From Arthrobacter sp. DNA4 (GTDB lineage Bacteria; Actinomycetota; Actinomycetes; Actinomycetales; Micrococcaceae): 64,000 nucleotides of DNA. The notes below the pieces were generated by a model that saw only the letters and a program-made list of their open reading frames with translations, made no database searches and had not been told where the DNA came from. The DNA lies in assembly GCF_024362385.1 (NCBI RefSeq), contig NZ_CP101466.1, forward strand, positions 3,038,001-3,102,000. The letters run 5' to 3'. Shown piece after piece: positions 1 to 7,884 of the stretch (within the stretch, counting starts at the first letter, position 1; each line of letters opens with the position of its first letter). Both the position numbers and the translations under genes were made by a program.

Positions 1-417
1 TGCCAGTGCCCGGCCTTTCCGGAAAGCGACGGCGCGCAATGACTCCCCCACCGCCAATCCTTCGGCCTCGGTGGCCTCGATGGCCTCGGCCATCAGCTCC
101 CCGGCGAGGTCGTAGTTCCGGTCCGGTACGGACGCTCCCACTTCACTTCCAACCGGCCGGTACATCTTGGCGGGACGACCTGACCCCGGACCGGTCCTGC
201 CGGCGGGCTTGTGGAATTCCACGGCCAGCAGGCCGTCCTGGACCAGCCTGTCCAGGTGGAAGGAGACGGTGCTGCGCGCCATGCCGGCAGTTTCGGCCAG
301 CTCGTCGCGTCCCAGCGGGCGTGGTGAGGCCGCGACCAGTTCAAAAAGCTGCAGTCTCTTGGCGTCGGTCAGCGACGCAACGGCAGCAATCCTGTCCGCC
401 CAGGGAAGTCGGTACAT
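1..417 (-). CDS. HTH transcriptional regulator (ArsR-like winged helix), C-terminus cut by window edge
   Basis: The minus-strand reading frame starts with ATG at 417 and stays open for 139 codons to the left edge, so the C-terminus is missing. Residues 15-65 look like an ArsR-type winged helix: a TDAKRLQLFELV stretch, then a recognition helix around MARSTVSFHLDRL and a wing. A GRPAKMYRP motif follows at about residues 85-93, a pattern seen in single-domain repressors that act on a divergent gene. It is divergent from the DoxX-like gene, and an inverted repeat lies between them, which suggests local control. The ligand is unknown. The length of the missing part cannot be judged. Confidence 0.75.
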   Translation of the reverse strand, partial: MYRLPWADRIAAVASLTDAKRLQLFELVAASPRPLGRDELAETAGMARSTVSFHLDRLVQDGLLAVEFHKPAGRTGPGSGRPAKMYRPVGSEVGASVPDRNYDLAGELMAEAIEATEAEGLAVGESLRAVAFRKGRALA

Positions 418-467
418 GGCGCCTCCAATTCCAAAGTCAAGATGTATTGATTATAGATCGTCATCTT

Positions 468-494
468 TCTAAAATTGGCATACCTACTTTTAGA
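468..494. promoter_or_regulatory. Inverted repeat, candidate operator for the divergent regulator
   Basis: A perfect 7-bp inverted repeat, TCTAAAA (468-474) and TTTTAGA (488-494), is separated by 13 nt. The centre-to-centre distance is 20 bp, about two helical turns. It sits in an unusually AT-rich 88-bp gap between the divergent HTH regulator and the DoxX-like gene. The right arm touches the GAAGGAG ribosome-binding site at 493-499. A dimeric winged-helix repressor bound here would block both genes. That role is inferred from position and symmetry only. Confidence 0.5.
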
Positions 495-536
495 AGGAGA
501 GCACCATGAAATCAGCATCGGCAATGCGGGCCCAGC

Positions 537-923
537 ATGCACCAGCCACCGCCGGCCCGGCAGGCGTTCCTGCTGCTGCGTACCGTGTTCACCGTCGCAC
601 CGGTCCTTTTCGGCCTGGACAAATTCACCAACATCCTCACGCACTGGACCGTGTACCTGGCACCCCAGGCCACGGCCGTCGTGCCGCTGCCGGCCCAGAC
701 CTTCATGTACATCGTGGGGGTCGTGGAAATCATCGCGGGCGTGGCCGTGGCAGTGCGTCCTAAATACGGCTCGTTGATCGTGGCCGCGTGGCTGGCCGGA
801 ATCATCATCAACCTGCTCCTGCTGGGCAGCTTCTACGACGTCGCTCTGCGTGACTTCGGGCTGCTGGTTGGCGCCTTGGCCCTCAACCGGCTGTCAATAG
901 GGACCAGTCGGACCACTGCGTGA
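537..923 (+). CDS. DoxX-like small membrane protein, with a probable start-region frameshift
   Basis: A 128-residue protein with about four hydrophobic segments (residues 9-28, 56-76, 82-101 and 106-120). It resembles DoxX/DoxD-like four-helix membrane proteins (VAPVLFGLDKF near the N-terminus, then YIVGVVEIIAG), whose biochemical role is mostly unknown. The first ATG in this frame is at 537 and has no good ribosome-binding site. A strong site, GAAGGAG at 493-499, sits 6 nt before an ATG at 506 that is in another frame. Removing one C from the CCC at 556-558 would join that start to the body of the protein. The coding frame from 537 is secure but the true N-terminus is not. It is probably controlled by the divergent HTH regulator. 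Confidence 0.7.
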   Translation: MHQPPPARQAFLLLRTVFTVAPVLFGLDKFTNILTHWTVYLAPQATAVVPLPAQTFMYIVGVVEIIAGVAVAVRPKYGSLIVAAWLAGIIINLLLLGSFYDVALRDFGLLVGALALNRLSIGTSRTTA

Positions 924-968
924 CTCCCCAGGCGTTTGCCGGGCGCAGGACATTGCAGCCACACAGAC

Positions 969-1005
969 CCGCCGGCGGCTGAGCCCTCCAGCTGCCGGCG
1001 GTTTT
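969..1005. terminator. Intrinsic terminator between convergent genes
   Basis: Arms CCGCCGGC (969-976) and GCCGGCGG (994-1001) form a GC-rich stem, extended inwards with one mismatch, and are followed by TTTT at 1002-1005 on the plus strand. The hairpin lies between the DoxX-like gene and the convergent lipoprotein gene, so it most likely ends the plus-strand transcript. Confidence 0.65.
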
Positions 1006-1026
1006 GCGCCTGCAAACGGCAGGGCC

Positions 1027-1722
1027 TTACGCGGTCGGCGGCACCAGCGGCAGGTACCGGGCCACGTCCTGGCGGGCCGCACCAAGTGTTGCCGCATCCG
1101 GGCAGGACACCGATACGTAGGCCGATGACCCGGCAGTACCAAAAACCCTTGCCAGTACCGCAATGGCGCGCCCGCCGGGAGCTGCCTGATCCAGGGCCAG
1201 CACCTCCACGTTCCGGCCGGGAGCCTCCGGGGTACCGCCCCACTGCAGGGTTGCCGTCTTCAAGTACGAGGGCTGGATGGTTGCGTCCAGGTACTGGAAG
1301 AGGGCAACAGTGGACTCCCGGTCGTCACCACGGACCAGCGCTGCCTGGCCGGTGGCAGCCCGTGCGGAAACGATGCAGCCATCGGCCTTGGCATATTGGC
1401 TGGCACCGGCCACGTTTTCCTTCGCCAGCTGCCAGCCCGGCGCACCTTTGAGCTCATCGGAGATTGCCACGGGCACTCCGGGAGCCAGGTCACCGCCGGC
1501 AGCGAAGGACATATCACGCGCAGCCACCGCGGCGGCATCATGGCCGGGGGTGATGGTGGGAGTGGCCGTCACCGGAGTGCCGTCAGGGGCTGCGGTGACG
1601 GAGGGATCCCGGACGTCCACGCTGCAACCGCTTAGAAGCACGGCACCCAGGCAGCCGATCACCAGGGCTGCTCCCCCGCGCCATGCCCTGCCTGCCCGCT
1701 CCGCCGTCGTCGGCATCTCCAT
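1027..1722 (-). CDS. Secreted lipoprotein of unknown function
   Basis: A 231-residue protein with a type II signal peptide: charged N-terminus, hydrophobic stretch at about residues 17-31 and lipobox LLSGC with the lipidated cysteine at about 33. The mature part begins with a Thr/Pro/Asp-rich linker and has no domain I recognise. ATG at 1722 is preferred because a GGAG precedes it at good distance. An ATG two codons later and one 15 codons earlier are also possible. It is expected to be tethered to the outer face of the membrane. The neighbouring J-domain gene is divergent. Confidence 0.7.
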   Translation of the reverse strand: MEMPTTAERAGRAWRGGAALVIGCLGAVLLSGCSVDVRDPSVTAAPDGTPVTATPTITPGHDAAAVAARDMSFAAGGDLAPGVPVAISDELKGAPGWQLAKENVAGASQYAKADGCIVSARAATGQAALVRGDDRESTVALFQYLDATIQPSYLKTATLQWGGTPEAPGRNVEVLALDQAAPGGRAIAVLARVFGTAGSSAYVSVSCPDAATLGAARQDVARYLPLVPPTA

Positions 1723-1918
1723 CTCCACTCCGTCGCATCCCCTTATACCGGTGTTCGCACCGCGCACGCACGAGTCTAGACTCCGGCCTCCCGGGAACCC
1801 ACCAGCCCGGAATGTTCGTTGTCACCGCAGGCGCACCATCCATGCTGGCTAGACTGGGCGGGCGCTCCGCTTTCCCGCCGGGACTGAGGAAGCCGCGCAC
1901 CAAGAGAAGGAAGATTGC

Positions 1919-2860
1919 TTGACCGAGAGCAGCAGCTCCCATTACCAGGTCCTTCGGGTGGCCGTCACCGCCACCGAGAAAGAAATCAAGGTGGCCTACC
2001 GCCGCGCGGCCAGGATGGCCCATCCGGACCACGGGGGCGACGCCGCAACGTTCCGCCGCGTTACCGCTGCCTATGAGACGCTGATCGATCCGCAGCGCAG
2101 GAAGGCGTACGACCGCTCCTATGGCGCGGGAACGGTCCGGGATGCTTCGTCCGACGACGGCGCCCACTTTGATGCCCCCGCCGCTGGAAGCCGGGCGTCC
2201 GCCACCGTCCACCGGCCGGGCAACGCCAGGAATACAGCGGGGGACCCGCCCGTCTACGTTCCCCCCTACGATGGAAACGATGCTCCACTCATCCCGCTGG
2301 CACAGGCGCGGCAGCAGGTTCACGGGATGCCTCGAAAGCGGGGAATTTTCGGCGCCGAGGCACGCATCCAGCGGGAGATGCGCACCGTGCAGCTGCTGAC
2401 CCGCCAGGTTCTGCTTACCATCCCTGCCGCCCGGCTGGTCAACGGCCTGCAGTCGCCCGCGGACAACAGCCACATCGACCACGCCGTCCTTTCCGGCTAC
2501 CGGTTGGCCCTGGTCAACTCGATGCTCCTGCCCAGGGGCGCCTACGCCTGGGACGGCCGGACCCTCAACCACGGGGGCCGCGCTGTGGCACCCCCGCAGC
2601 TCGCCCGGGTGGTGTGGGCCATGCAGGACATCTTTCCCGAGCTGAACGTCACGGGATGGACCGTGGTGCACAGCCCCGACGGCAACCTCCACGAGCCGGT
2701 GATCGATCACCACCGCCGCCCCGCAGGCGCCCTGGAAACCGTCCAGATCGTCAATGCAGCGGGCATGGTGCGGGGCCTGAAGGAATTTCTGGCGTCCGGC
2801 CCGGCTCCCAACACCGTGAACATCCCGGTCCTGGCCCGGCTGCTGCGCGGCATGCACTGA
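1919..2860 (+). CDS. J-domain protein with unknown C-terminal region
   Basis: A 313-residue protein starting with TTG at 1919 behind AGAAGGAAG. Residues 8-65 form a J domain: YQVLRVAVTATEKEIKVAYRRAA, the HPD motif at 35-37, then YETLIDPQRRKAYD. The HPD loop is what stimulates Hsp70 ATPase, so a partner DnaK is expected elsewhere. The zinc-finger and Gly/Phe regions of true DnaJ are absent. The remaining 240 residues have no family I know. It is probably a specialised co-chaperone. trmL follows 23 nt downstream in the same direction. Confidence 0.8.
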   Translation: MTESSSSHYQVLRVAVTATEKEIKVAYRRAARMAHPDHGGDAATFRRVTAAYETLIDPQRRKAYDRSYGAGTVRDASSDDGAHFDAPAAGSRASATVHRPGNARNTAGDPPVYVPPYDGNDAPLIPLAQARQQVHGMPRKRGIFGAEARIQREMRTVQLLTRQVLLTIPAARLVNGLQSPADNSHIDHAVLSGYRLALVNSMLLPRGAYAWDGRTLNHGGRAVAPPQLARVVWAMQDIFPELNVTGWTVVHSPDGNLHEPVIDHHRRPAGALETVQIVNAAGMVRGLKEFLASGPAPNTVNIPVLARLLRGMH

Positions 2861-2883
2861 CCGCGGGTAGCTAGGATGGGGGG

Positions 2884-3351
2884 GTGTTCCGCATCCTTTT
2901 CCATGAACCTGAAATCCCCGGCAATACCGGCAACGCCATCCGCCTTGCCGCGATCACCGGTGCCGAACTGCACCTTGTGGAACCCTTGGGCTTCGACTTC
3001 TCGGACGCGAAACTGCGCCGGGCAGGGCTCGACTACCATGACCTCGCCGTCGTCACCGTGCACAAGACCATCGAAGTCGCCTGGGAGCACCTGCAGCCCG
3101 AACGCGTCTACGCGTTCACCTCGGACGGCACCACCAGCTACACGGACATCGCCTACCGCCCGGGAGATGTGCTGCTCTTCGGACGTGAATCAGTGGGCCT
3201 GCCGCCGGAGATGAAAACCGATCCCCACGTGACCGCCACGGTGCGCCTGCCCATGTTGCCGGCCCTCCGTTCCCTGAACCTGGCCAACGCCGCCTCCATC
3301 GCGGTGTACGAGGCCTGGCGCCAGCAGGGCTTCGCCGGCGCCAGGATCTAG
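2884..3351 (+). CDS. trmL: tRNA (cytidine(34)-2'-O)-methyltransferase TrmL
   Basis: A 155-residue SPOUT-class methyltransferase starting with GTG at 2884. The N-terminus RILFHEPEIPGNTGNAIRL, the central LLFGRESVGLP and the C-terminal LRSLNLANAASIAVYEAWRQ match the three SAM-binding knot motifs of TrmL. The enzyme 2'-O-methylates the wobble base of certain leucine tRNAs. Its length is typical of this minimal SPOUT family, which has no added RNA-binding domain. It is probably co-transcribed with the upstream J-domain gene. Confidence 0.9.
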   Translation: MFRILFHEPEIPGNTGNAIRLAAITGAELHLVEPLGFDFSDAKLRRAGLDYHDLAVVTVHKTIEVAWEHLQPERVYAFTSDGTTSYTDIAYRPGDVLLFGRESVGLPPEMKTDPHVTATVRLPMLPALRSLNLANAASIAVYEAWRQQGFAGARI

Positions 3352-3558
3352 GCCCGCCGGGCAACGGGTCACGCCGGCACGGAAAAAATTGCTTACCGCC
3401 CCATCCACCCTCCACGCGGCGCCGAATGACTCTTGAAGACATTCGAGCGGACCAAGGAGCGGCAGGTGACCCTACTGGAGGCACGTTCCAGACCGGACAA
3501 CCGCAGTCGGCACGGCACTGCTGAGGATCCGTCGCCCGGAGACTTATGCTTGGACGTA

Positions 3559-4167
3559 ATGGAAACTCCCAACGCGCCGAATCCCGAAGGCTCCGCCGCG
3601 GTGACCGACCCACCTGCAGACCTCAGCCAACGCCTCTCGGCCCTTTTGGCGGGGATTGCCCGCGGGGACCAAGCGGCTTTCGCCGAGTTCTACCAGCTCA
3701 CGTCCCGCAGGGTCTTCGGTATGGCGCGCCGCGTCCTGATCGACCCTGAACTCAGCGAAGACACCACGCAGGAGGTCTTCCTGCAGGTCTGGCAGAACGC
3801 TGCAAAATTCGATCCGCAGGCAGGCAGCCCGCTGTCCTGGCTGATGACCATCTCGCACCGCCGCGCGGTGGACAAGGTCCGGTCGTCGCAGTCCTCCACG
3901 GACAGGGAGGCCAAGTACGGCGCCAGCACGCAGGAGATCGACCATGACAGCGTGTCCGACGAAGTGGGCAGCAGGCTGGAGGCCGAGGCGGTGGTCCGCT
4001 GCCTGGGGACGCTGACCGAAACGCAGCAGGAGTCCGTGCGCCTTGCTTACTACGGTGGCCTTACCTACCGGGAAGTCGCAGAACGGCTGAACGCAGCAGT
4101 GCCCACTATCAAGTCCCGCATCCGCGATGGACTGATCCGATTGAAGACCTGTTTGGGGGTGAGTTGA
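3559..4167 (+). CDS. sigK: ECF RNA polymerase sigma factor, SigK type
   Basis: A 202-residue sigma factor. Region 2 spans about residues 35-105 (FAEFYQLTSRRVFGMARRVL, EDTTQEVFLQVWQ, ISHRRAVDKVR). Region 4 spans about 140-200 (ESVRLAYYGGLTYREVAERL, then VPTIKSRIRDGLIRLK). The start is uncertain: ATG at 3559 is chosen, but a TTG at 3550 has GGAG at good distance. An anti-sigma gene follows by 1 nt, the usual SigK/RskA arrangement in which the membrane partner holds the sigma factor inactive until it is proteolysed. I infer that it responds to envelope or redox stress. Its target promoters are unknown. Confidence 0.85.
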   Translation: METPNAPNPEGSAAVTDPPADLSQRLSALLAGIARGDQAAFAEFYQLTSRRVFGMARRVLIDPELSEDTTQEVFLQVWQNAAKFDPQAGSPLSWLMTISHRRAVDKVRSSQSSTDREAKYGASTQEIDHDSVSDEVGSRLEAEAVVRCLGTLTETQQESVRLAYYGGLTYREVAERLNAAVPTIKSRIRDGLIRLKTCLGVS

Positions 4168-4168
4168 G

Positions 4169-5033
4169 ATGAGTGGAATGGATGACAGCCGCGACGGCCG
4201 GTCACGCGCCTTCGGGGACACTGTGGCCATGGACATCGCTGCTTACCGCGCCGTCGACCTTGCTGAACTCTACGCCCTGGATGCGGTCACGGAGCAGGAA
4301 CGCGAAGCCATCGACCGTTACATCTCGACGGCCCCGGAAACGGAACGCCGGGCCTTCCTTGAGCGCGTCCGCCAGTCCAGGGAGGCGCTGGTCCGCACTT
4401 TCCGTGCAGAGGAGGAACCGCCGTCGGACCTGTTCCAGCGGATTGTCGCCCAGCTTCCCGCCCAGTTCCCCGGGCAGGACGGGCTGACCGGCGAGGGCGC
4501 GCAGGCACCGGCAGGCAGTACGGCACTGCCTCCCCGGCCGGGGCCACAGGATGAACTGGCAGAGGCCCGGAAGCGCCGGGAGCAACGCCGGGGCGGTTCC
4601 GGCATGCGCCGGTGGCTGGTGGGAGTGGCAGCGGCAGCAGCCATCGCCCTGGGCGGCGTGGGCGTGGGCGCGTACATGGCAGACCAGAACGATCCCGTCA
4701 ACCAGGTGGCCAGGGCCAACGACCTGCGTGAGGCCTCCGTGAACGTGGTGGGCGGCGGCAAGGCAACCCTCCTGATCTCCGCGTCAGAGGACGCAGCCGT
4801 GGTGAAGATGAGCGGCGTGCCCGCTCCCCGGCAAGGTCTACCAGATGTGGCTGATACCCAAGGACGGCTCCGCTCCGGTGTCGCAGGGTCTGATGGACGA
4901 GCAGGCGCTGTCCAAGCCTGCCGTGGTCCAGGGCATCCACTCGGCGGCATCACTGGGCATCACTGTCGAGCCTGCAGGCGGCTCCAAGGCACCGACGCTG
5001 CCCACGGTGGCCGCGGCCCCACTGGGCGCCTAG
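4169..5033 (+). pseudogene. rskA: Anti-sigma-K factor (RskA-like), broken by a one-base frameshift
   Basis: The first part (from ATG 4169) encodes a cytoplasmic sigma-binding region, a transmembrane helix at about residues 148-168 and the start of an extracytoplasmic domain. Near 4826-4829 the sensible reading moves by one base: VPAP continues as GKVYQMWLIPKDG, the hallmark of the RskA C-terminal domain, and runs to a stop at 5031-5033. Removing one C from the CCCC run restores a protein of about 287 residues. Without it, a foreign tail is added up to 5110. The gene follows sigK by 1 nt. It is either a sequencing error or a lesion that would shorten the periplasmic sensor while leaving sigma binding intact. 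Confidence 0.8.
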
Positions 5034-5067
5034 CACCCGCAGTAATCGGAAACGCGTTAACCCAGAA

Positions 5068-5100
5068 CGCCCCGTTCCTCCCACCGGAAGGAACGGGGCG
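5068..5100. terminator. Hairpin terminator between convergent genes
   Basis: Perfect 12-bp arms, CGCCCCGTTCCT (5068-5079) and AGGAACGGGGCG (5089-5100), enclose a 9-nt loop between the anti-sigma gene and the convergent PIG-L gene. Short A/T stretches lie outside the arms. It could act in both directions. Confidence 0.65.
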
Positions 5101-5111
5101 CCTGGTTTAAC

Positions 5112-5891
5112 TCAGAATCCGGCGATGGTGCCGGGCCCGTTGATGGCCACCACATGGAATGCTTCCGCGCTGCGCCCCTCCGGGAAGCCGGCCCTGCCGG
5201 CGTTCAGGAGCATGCCCTGGCGGACGGTGGCCTCCATGGCCTCCACGTCCGGGTGCTGGCTCACATGGACGTGGATGGCGGCGAGCTTGGCTTCCACCTG
5301 GTCGGTGACGTCGACGAAGTGGTTTTCCCGTTCCCCGGGGCCGGCGTAGAGCCACAACCACGGCAGCTTGTACGCATCCAGGCCTGCTTCCGCCAGTTCA
5401 GGGTAGGCAAAGGGGTTTTCGAGGGCCGGGTACACCGCGCGGGTCACCGCCTCCCCCACGGCCAGGTGGTCAGGATGGCTCTTTTGGATCCGTTCCCAGT
5501 TCCGTTCCGGGTGCATGGCAAGGACGACGTCGGGGCGGATTTGCCGGATCAGCCGCACCACCCCTTTCATCACCTCATGCGACGCCTCGAGGTACCCGTC
5601 ACGCTGGTGGAGGTAGTGGATGTCGGTGACGCCCACCAGTTCCGCGGCCCGCCGCTGCTCGGCGTCCCGCATGGCGATGATGTCCGCGCGGTGGGCGGGG
5701 TCGAAGCCGCCGGCGTCGCCGTCGGTCATGATGCAGTAACTCACCTGCACGCCCGCTGCCGTCCACGCGGCGATGGTACCGGCAGCGCCGAAATCGATGT
5801 CGTCAGGATGTGCCGCAAAACAGAGCACCCGCCCAACCCGGTGGATGTCCGGGTTGAACGGGCTCTGTGCCTGCTCGTGGGAGGCAGTCAA
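5112..5891 (-). CDS. PIG-L family (LmbE-like) N-acetyl-sugar deacetylase
   Basis: A 259-residue protein. The zinc-binding HPDD motif stands at residues 28-31 (CFAAHPDDIDFG), and a downstream histidine motif, SHPDHLAVGEA, fits the PIG-L/LmbE fold. Relatives deacetylate N-acetylglucosaminyl conjugates such as mycothiol precursors, but the substrate here cannot be told. The start is set at TTG 5891 because AAAAGG precedes it and the frame upstream lies inside etfA. It follows etfA by 4 nt, so it is probably the last gene of the etfBA operon. Confidence 0.8.
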   Translation of the reverse strand: MTASHEQAQSPFNPDIHRVGRVLCFAAHPDDIDFGAAGTIAAWTAAGVQVSYCIMTDGDAGGFDPAHRADIIAMRDAEQRRAAELVGVTDIHYLHQRDGYLEASHEVMKGVVRLIRQIRPDVVLAMHPERNWERIQKSHPDHLAVGEAVTRAVYPALENPFAYPELAEAGLDAYKLPWLWLYAGPGERENHFVDVTDQVEAKLAAIHVHVSQHPDVEAMEATVRQGMLLNAGRAGFPEGRSAEAFHVVAINGPGTIAGF

Positions 5892-5895
5892 AGAA

Positions 5896-6843
5896 TCAGC
5901 CTTTTCGCTTCTTGATCTCGGCGGTGGCCTGCGGCAGCACGTCGAACACGTCGCCGATGATCCCGAAGTCGGCGATCTCGAACACCGGCGACTCCGCGTC
6001 CTTGTTGACCGCAACAATGACCTTGGACGTCTGCATGCCGGCTTTCTGCTGAATGGCGCCGGAAATGCCGGCCGAAATGTAGAGCTGCGGGGAGACGGTC
6101 TTGCCCGTCTGCCCAACCTGCGCGTCATGGCTGATCCACCCGGCATCCGTGGCGGCACGCGATGCACCTACGGCGGCGCCGAGGGCATCCGCCAGTTCCT
6201 CGACGGGGCCGAAGTTGCCGTCCATGCCGCGTCCACCGGCCACCACGATGCGGGCATCCGTGAGGTCCGGGCGGCCGCTGGCCACCTTCTGCTCCCGCGC
6301 GGTGATCCTGGCCGCAGCGGCTACTGCCGGTACCTCCACGGTGGCGGTCTCCGGGCTGGTGGCCGCGGGAGCCGGTTCCGGAGTGACGTTGTTGGCTTTG
6401 AGGGTCAGCACGGAGACAGGGGTGGTGGCCTTGCAGGCGGTGTTGTAGGAGCCGGCGAGGACGGACTTGTGCGCGGTGCCGTCCGGATCGACGGCGACGA
6501 CGTCGGTGATGACGCCGGCATTCAGGCGGATGCCCAGCCGTGCCGCGATTTCCTTGCCTTCCGGGGAGTTGTCCAGGAGCACGATGTCGGCGCCGGTGCT
6601 TTCAGCCGCGGCGGCCAGGTAGGCCGCTTTGGGCGCCACCAGGAAGTCATCCAGGTCATCCGTTGCCGGACGCAGGATGGTTCCCACGCCGTATTCGGCG
6701 AAGGTGCCGGCGGCGTCGTTGGACAGGTCTCCGTTGAGCGCCACGGCGCTCTCGCCAAGGGAACGCGCCAGGGTCAGCAGCTCGAGGCTGCTTTTCTTGA
6801 GCGAGGCGCCGGGGTTATCGATGAATACAAGTACTTTTGCCAT
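5896..6843 (-). CDS. etfA: Electron transfer flavoprotein alpha subunit
   Basis: A 315-residue protein. The N-terminal half ([10 protein letters not shown]) is the pairing domain with EtfB. The C-terminal third holds the FAD-binding signature: [37 protein letters not shown], then [22 protein letters not shown]. EtfAB accepts electrons from acyl-CoA dehydrogenases and passes them to the quinone pool through ETF dehydrogenase. It begins 13 nt after etfB, and a deacetylase gene follows closely. An upstream ATG at 6888 would overlap etfB and is less likely. Confidence 0.93.
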   Translation of the reverse strand: MAKVLVFIDNPGASLKKSSLELLTLARSLGESAVALNGDLSNDAAGTFAEYGVGTILRPATDDLDDFLVAPKAAYLAAAAESTGADIVLLDNSPEGKEIAARLGIRLNAGVITDVVAVDPDGTAHKSVLAGSYNTACKATTPVSVLTLKANNVTPEPAPAATSPETATVEVPAVAAAARITAREQKVASGRPDLTDARIVVAGGRGMDGNFGPVEELADALGAAVGASRAATDAGWISHDAQVGQTGKTVSPQLYISAGISGAIQQKAGMQTSKVIVAVNKDAESPVFEIADFGIIGDVFDVLPQATAEIKKRKG

Positions 6844-6856
6844 GTCGGTGTCCCTC

Positions 6857-7648
6857 TTAGAGCAGCTTCTGGGCGGCCAGGAAGTCAACCAGCTTAATGC
6901 CTGCGTCGCCTTCGTCGGTGATGATGGTGCCTGCAGTCCTGGGCGGCCGCTGTTCCGCGCTGGTCACGGTGGTCCAGGAACCGGCGAAGCCCACCTGGGC
7001 GGGGTCCACGCCGATATCGGCCAGGGACAGCGTGCTGATGCTCTTGCGCTTGGCGGCGATGATGCCCTTGAAATTGGGGTACCGCGGCTCGTTGATCTGG
7101 TCTGTCACGGACACGACGGCGGGCAGCGGCGCCTCCACCGTTTCGGAGGAGGTGTCGGCATCGCGGCGGGCCGTCAGCCGGCCGCCGTCGACCTCAAGCG
7201 TGGAAGCGAACGTCACCTGCGGCAGCCCAAGCCGCTCGGCCAGCTGCGCCGGAACAAGGGAGGTCTCCCCGTCGGTGGAAGCCATGCCGGTGATGACCAG
7301 GTCCACGTCACCCAGGTGGCGGACGGCGGCTGCAAGCGCAAGGGAGGTGGCTGCGGCGTCGGAACCGGCCAGGGCGTCGTCCGTGAGGTGAACCCCCTCG
7401 GTGGCGCCCATCTGCAGCGACTTCTTGACCGCGTTGACGGCTCCTGCAGGCCCCATGCTCAGGGCGATGACCTGGTTGCCCGCCTTGCTGCCGCCGCGTG
7501 CCTCCGCCAGTTGCAGTGCTGCCTCGAGCGCGTACTCGTCAAGCTCGGACAGGATGCTTTCGTCGCGGTCGGCGGTATTGCCCTCCCCGTTGAGGTGACG
7601 GTCGAACTGGGCGTCCGGTACATGTTTGACCAGGACTACGATCTTCAA
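6857..7648 (-). CDS. etfB: Electron transfer flavoprotein beta subunit
   Basis: A 263-residue protein starting with TTG at 7648 after GGAAGAG. It begins KIVVLVKHVPDAQ, typical of EtfB, and contains the DADTSSETVEAPLPAVVSV-type segment, the INEPRYPNFKGIIAAKRK recognition region and a C-terminal KLVDFLAAQKLL tail. EtfB binds AMP structurally and pairs with EtfA. It is the first gene of the etfB-etfA-PIG-L operon. No clear promoter was found in the 236-nt gap upstream, which also holds the htrA terminator. Confidence 0.92.
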   Translation of the reverse strand: MKIVVLVKHVPDAQFDRHLNGEGNTADRDESILSELDEYALEAALQLAEARGGSKAGNQVIALSMGPAGAVNAVKKSLQMGATEGVHLTDDALAGSDAAATSLALAAAVRHLGDVDLVITGMASTDGETSLVPAQLAERLGLPQVTFASTLEVDGGRLTARRDADTSSETVEAPLPAVVSVTDQINEPRYPNFKGIIAAKRKSISTLSLADIGVDPAQVGFAGSWTTVTSAEQRPPRTAGTIITDEGDAGIKLVDFLAAQKLL

Positions 7649-7817
7649 TGTCTCTTCCACTGTTTCTACAGCAGCCTTCCATGCTTGTGGACAGCCAGCC
7701 GGGTGGGACATGGCCGCGATATGCCCGGCAGGCGGGTAGCTCCTAGCTAACCATATCGGCGCGTCCGGGCGCCCTCTTCCGTTAACGCCTGTGTCAGGCT
7801 TTTTCGCCGGGACATGC

Positions 7818-7855
7818 CGACGGCGGCGCCCCCTCAAGTGGGGACGCCGCCGTCG
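7818..7855 (-). terminator. Terminator downstream of htrA
   Basis: Arms CGACGGCGGCG (7818-7828) and CGCCGCCGTCG (7845-7855) form a perfect 11-bp stem, extended by CCCC/GGGG inside with one bulged base. It lies 30 nt past the htrA stop on the minus strand. There is no good U tract. Confidence 0.55.
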
Positions 7856-7884
7856 TTACTGCCTGGCATTGCTGCTGGGGTGCC

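Noticed and set aside
1583..2857. A 424-codon open frame on the minus strand
   Set aside because: It runs opposite the J-domain gene and into the lipoprotein gene; no family resemblance.
1919..2860. DnaJ
   Set aside because: Only the J domain is present; no Gly/Phe region or CxxCxGxG zinc repeats.
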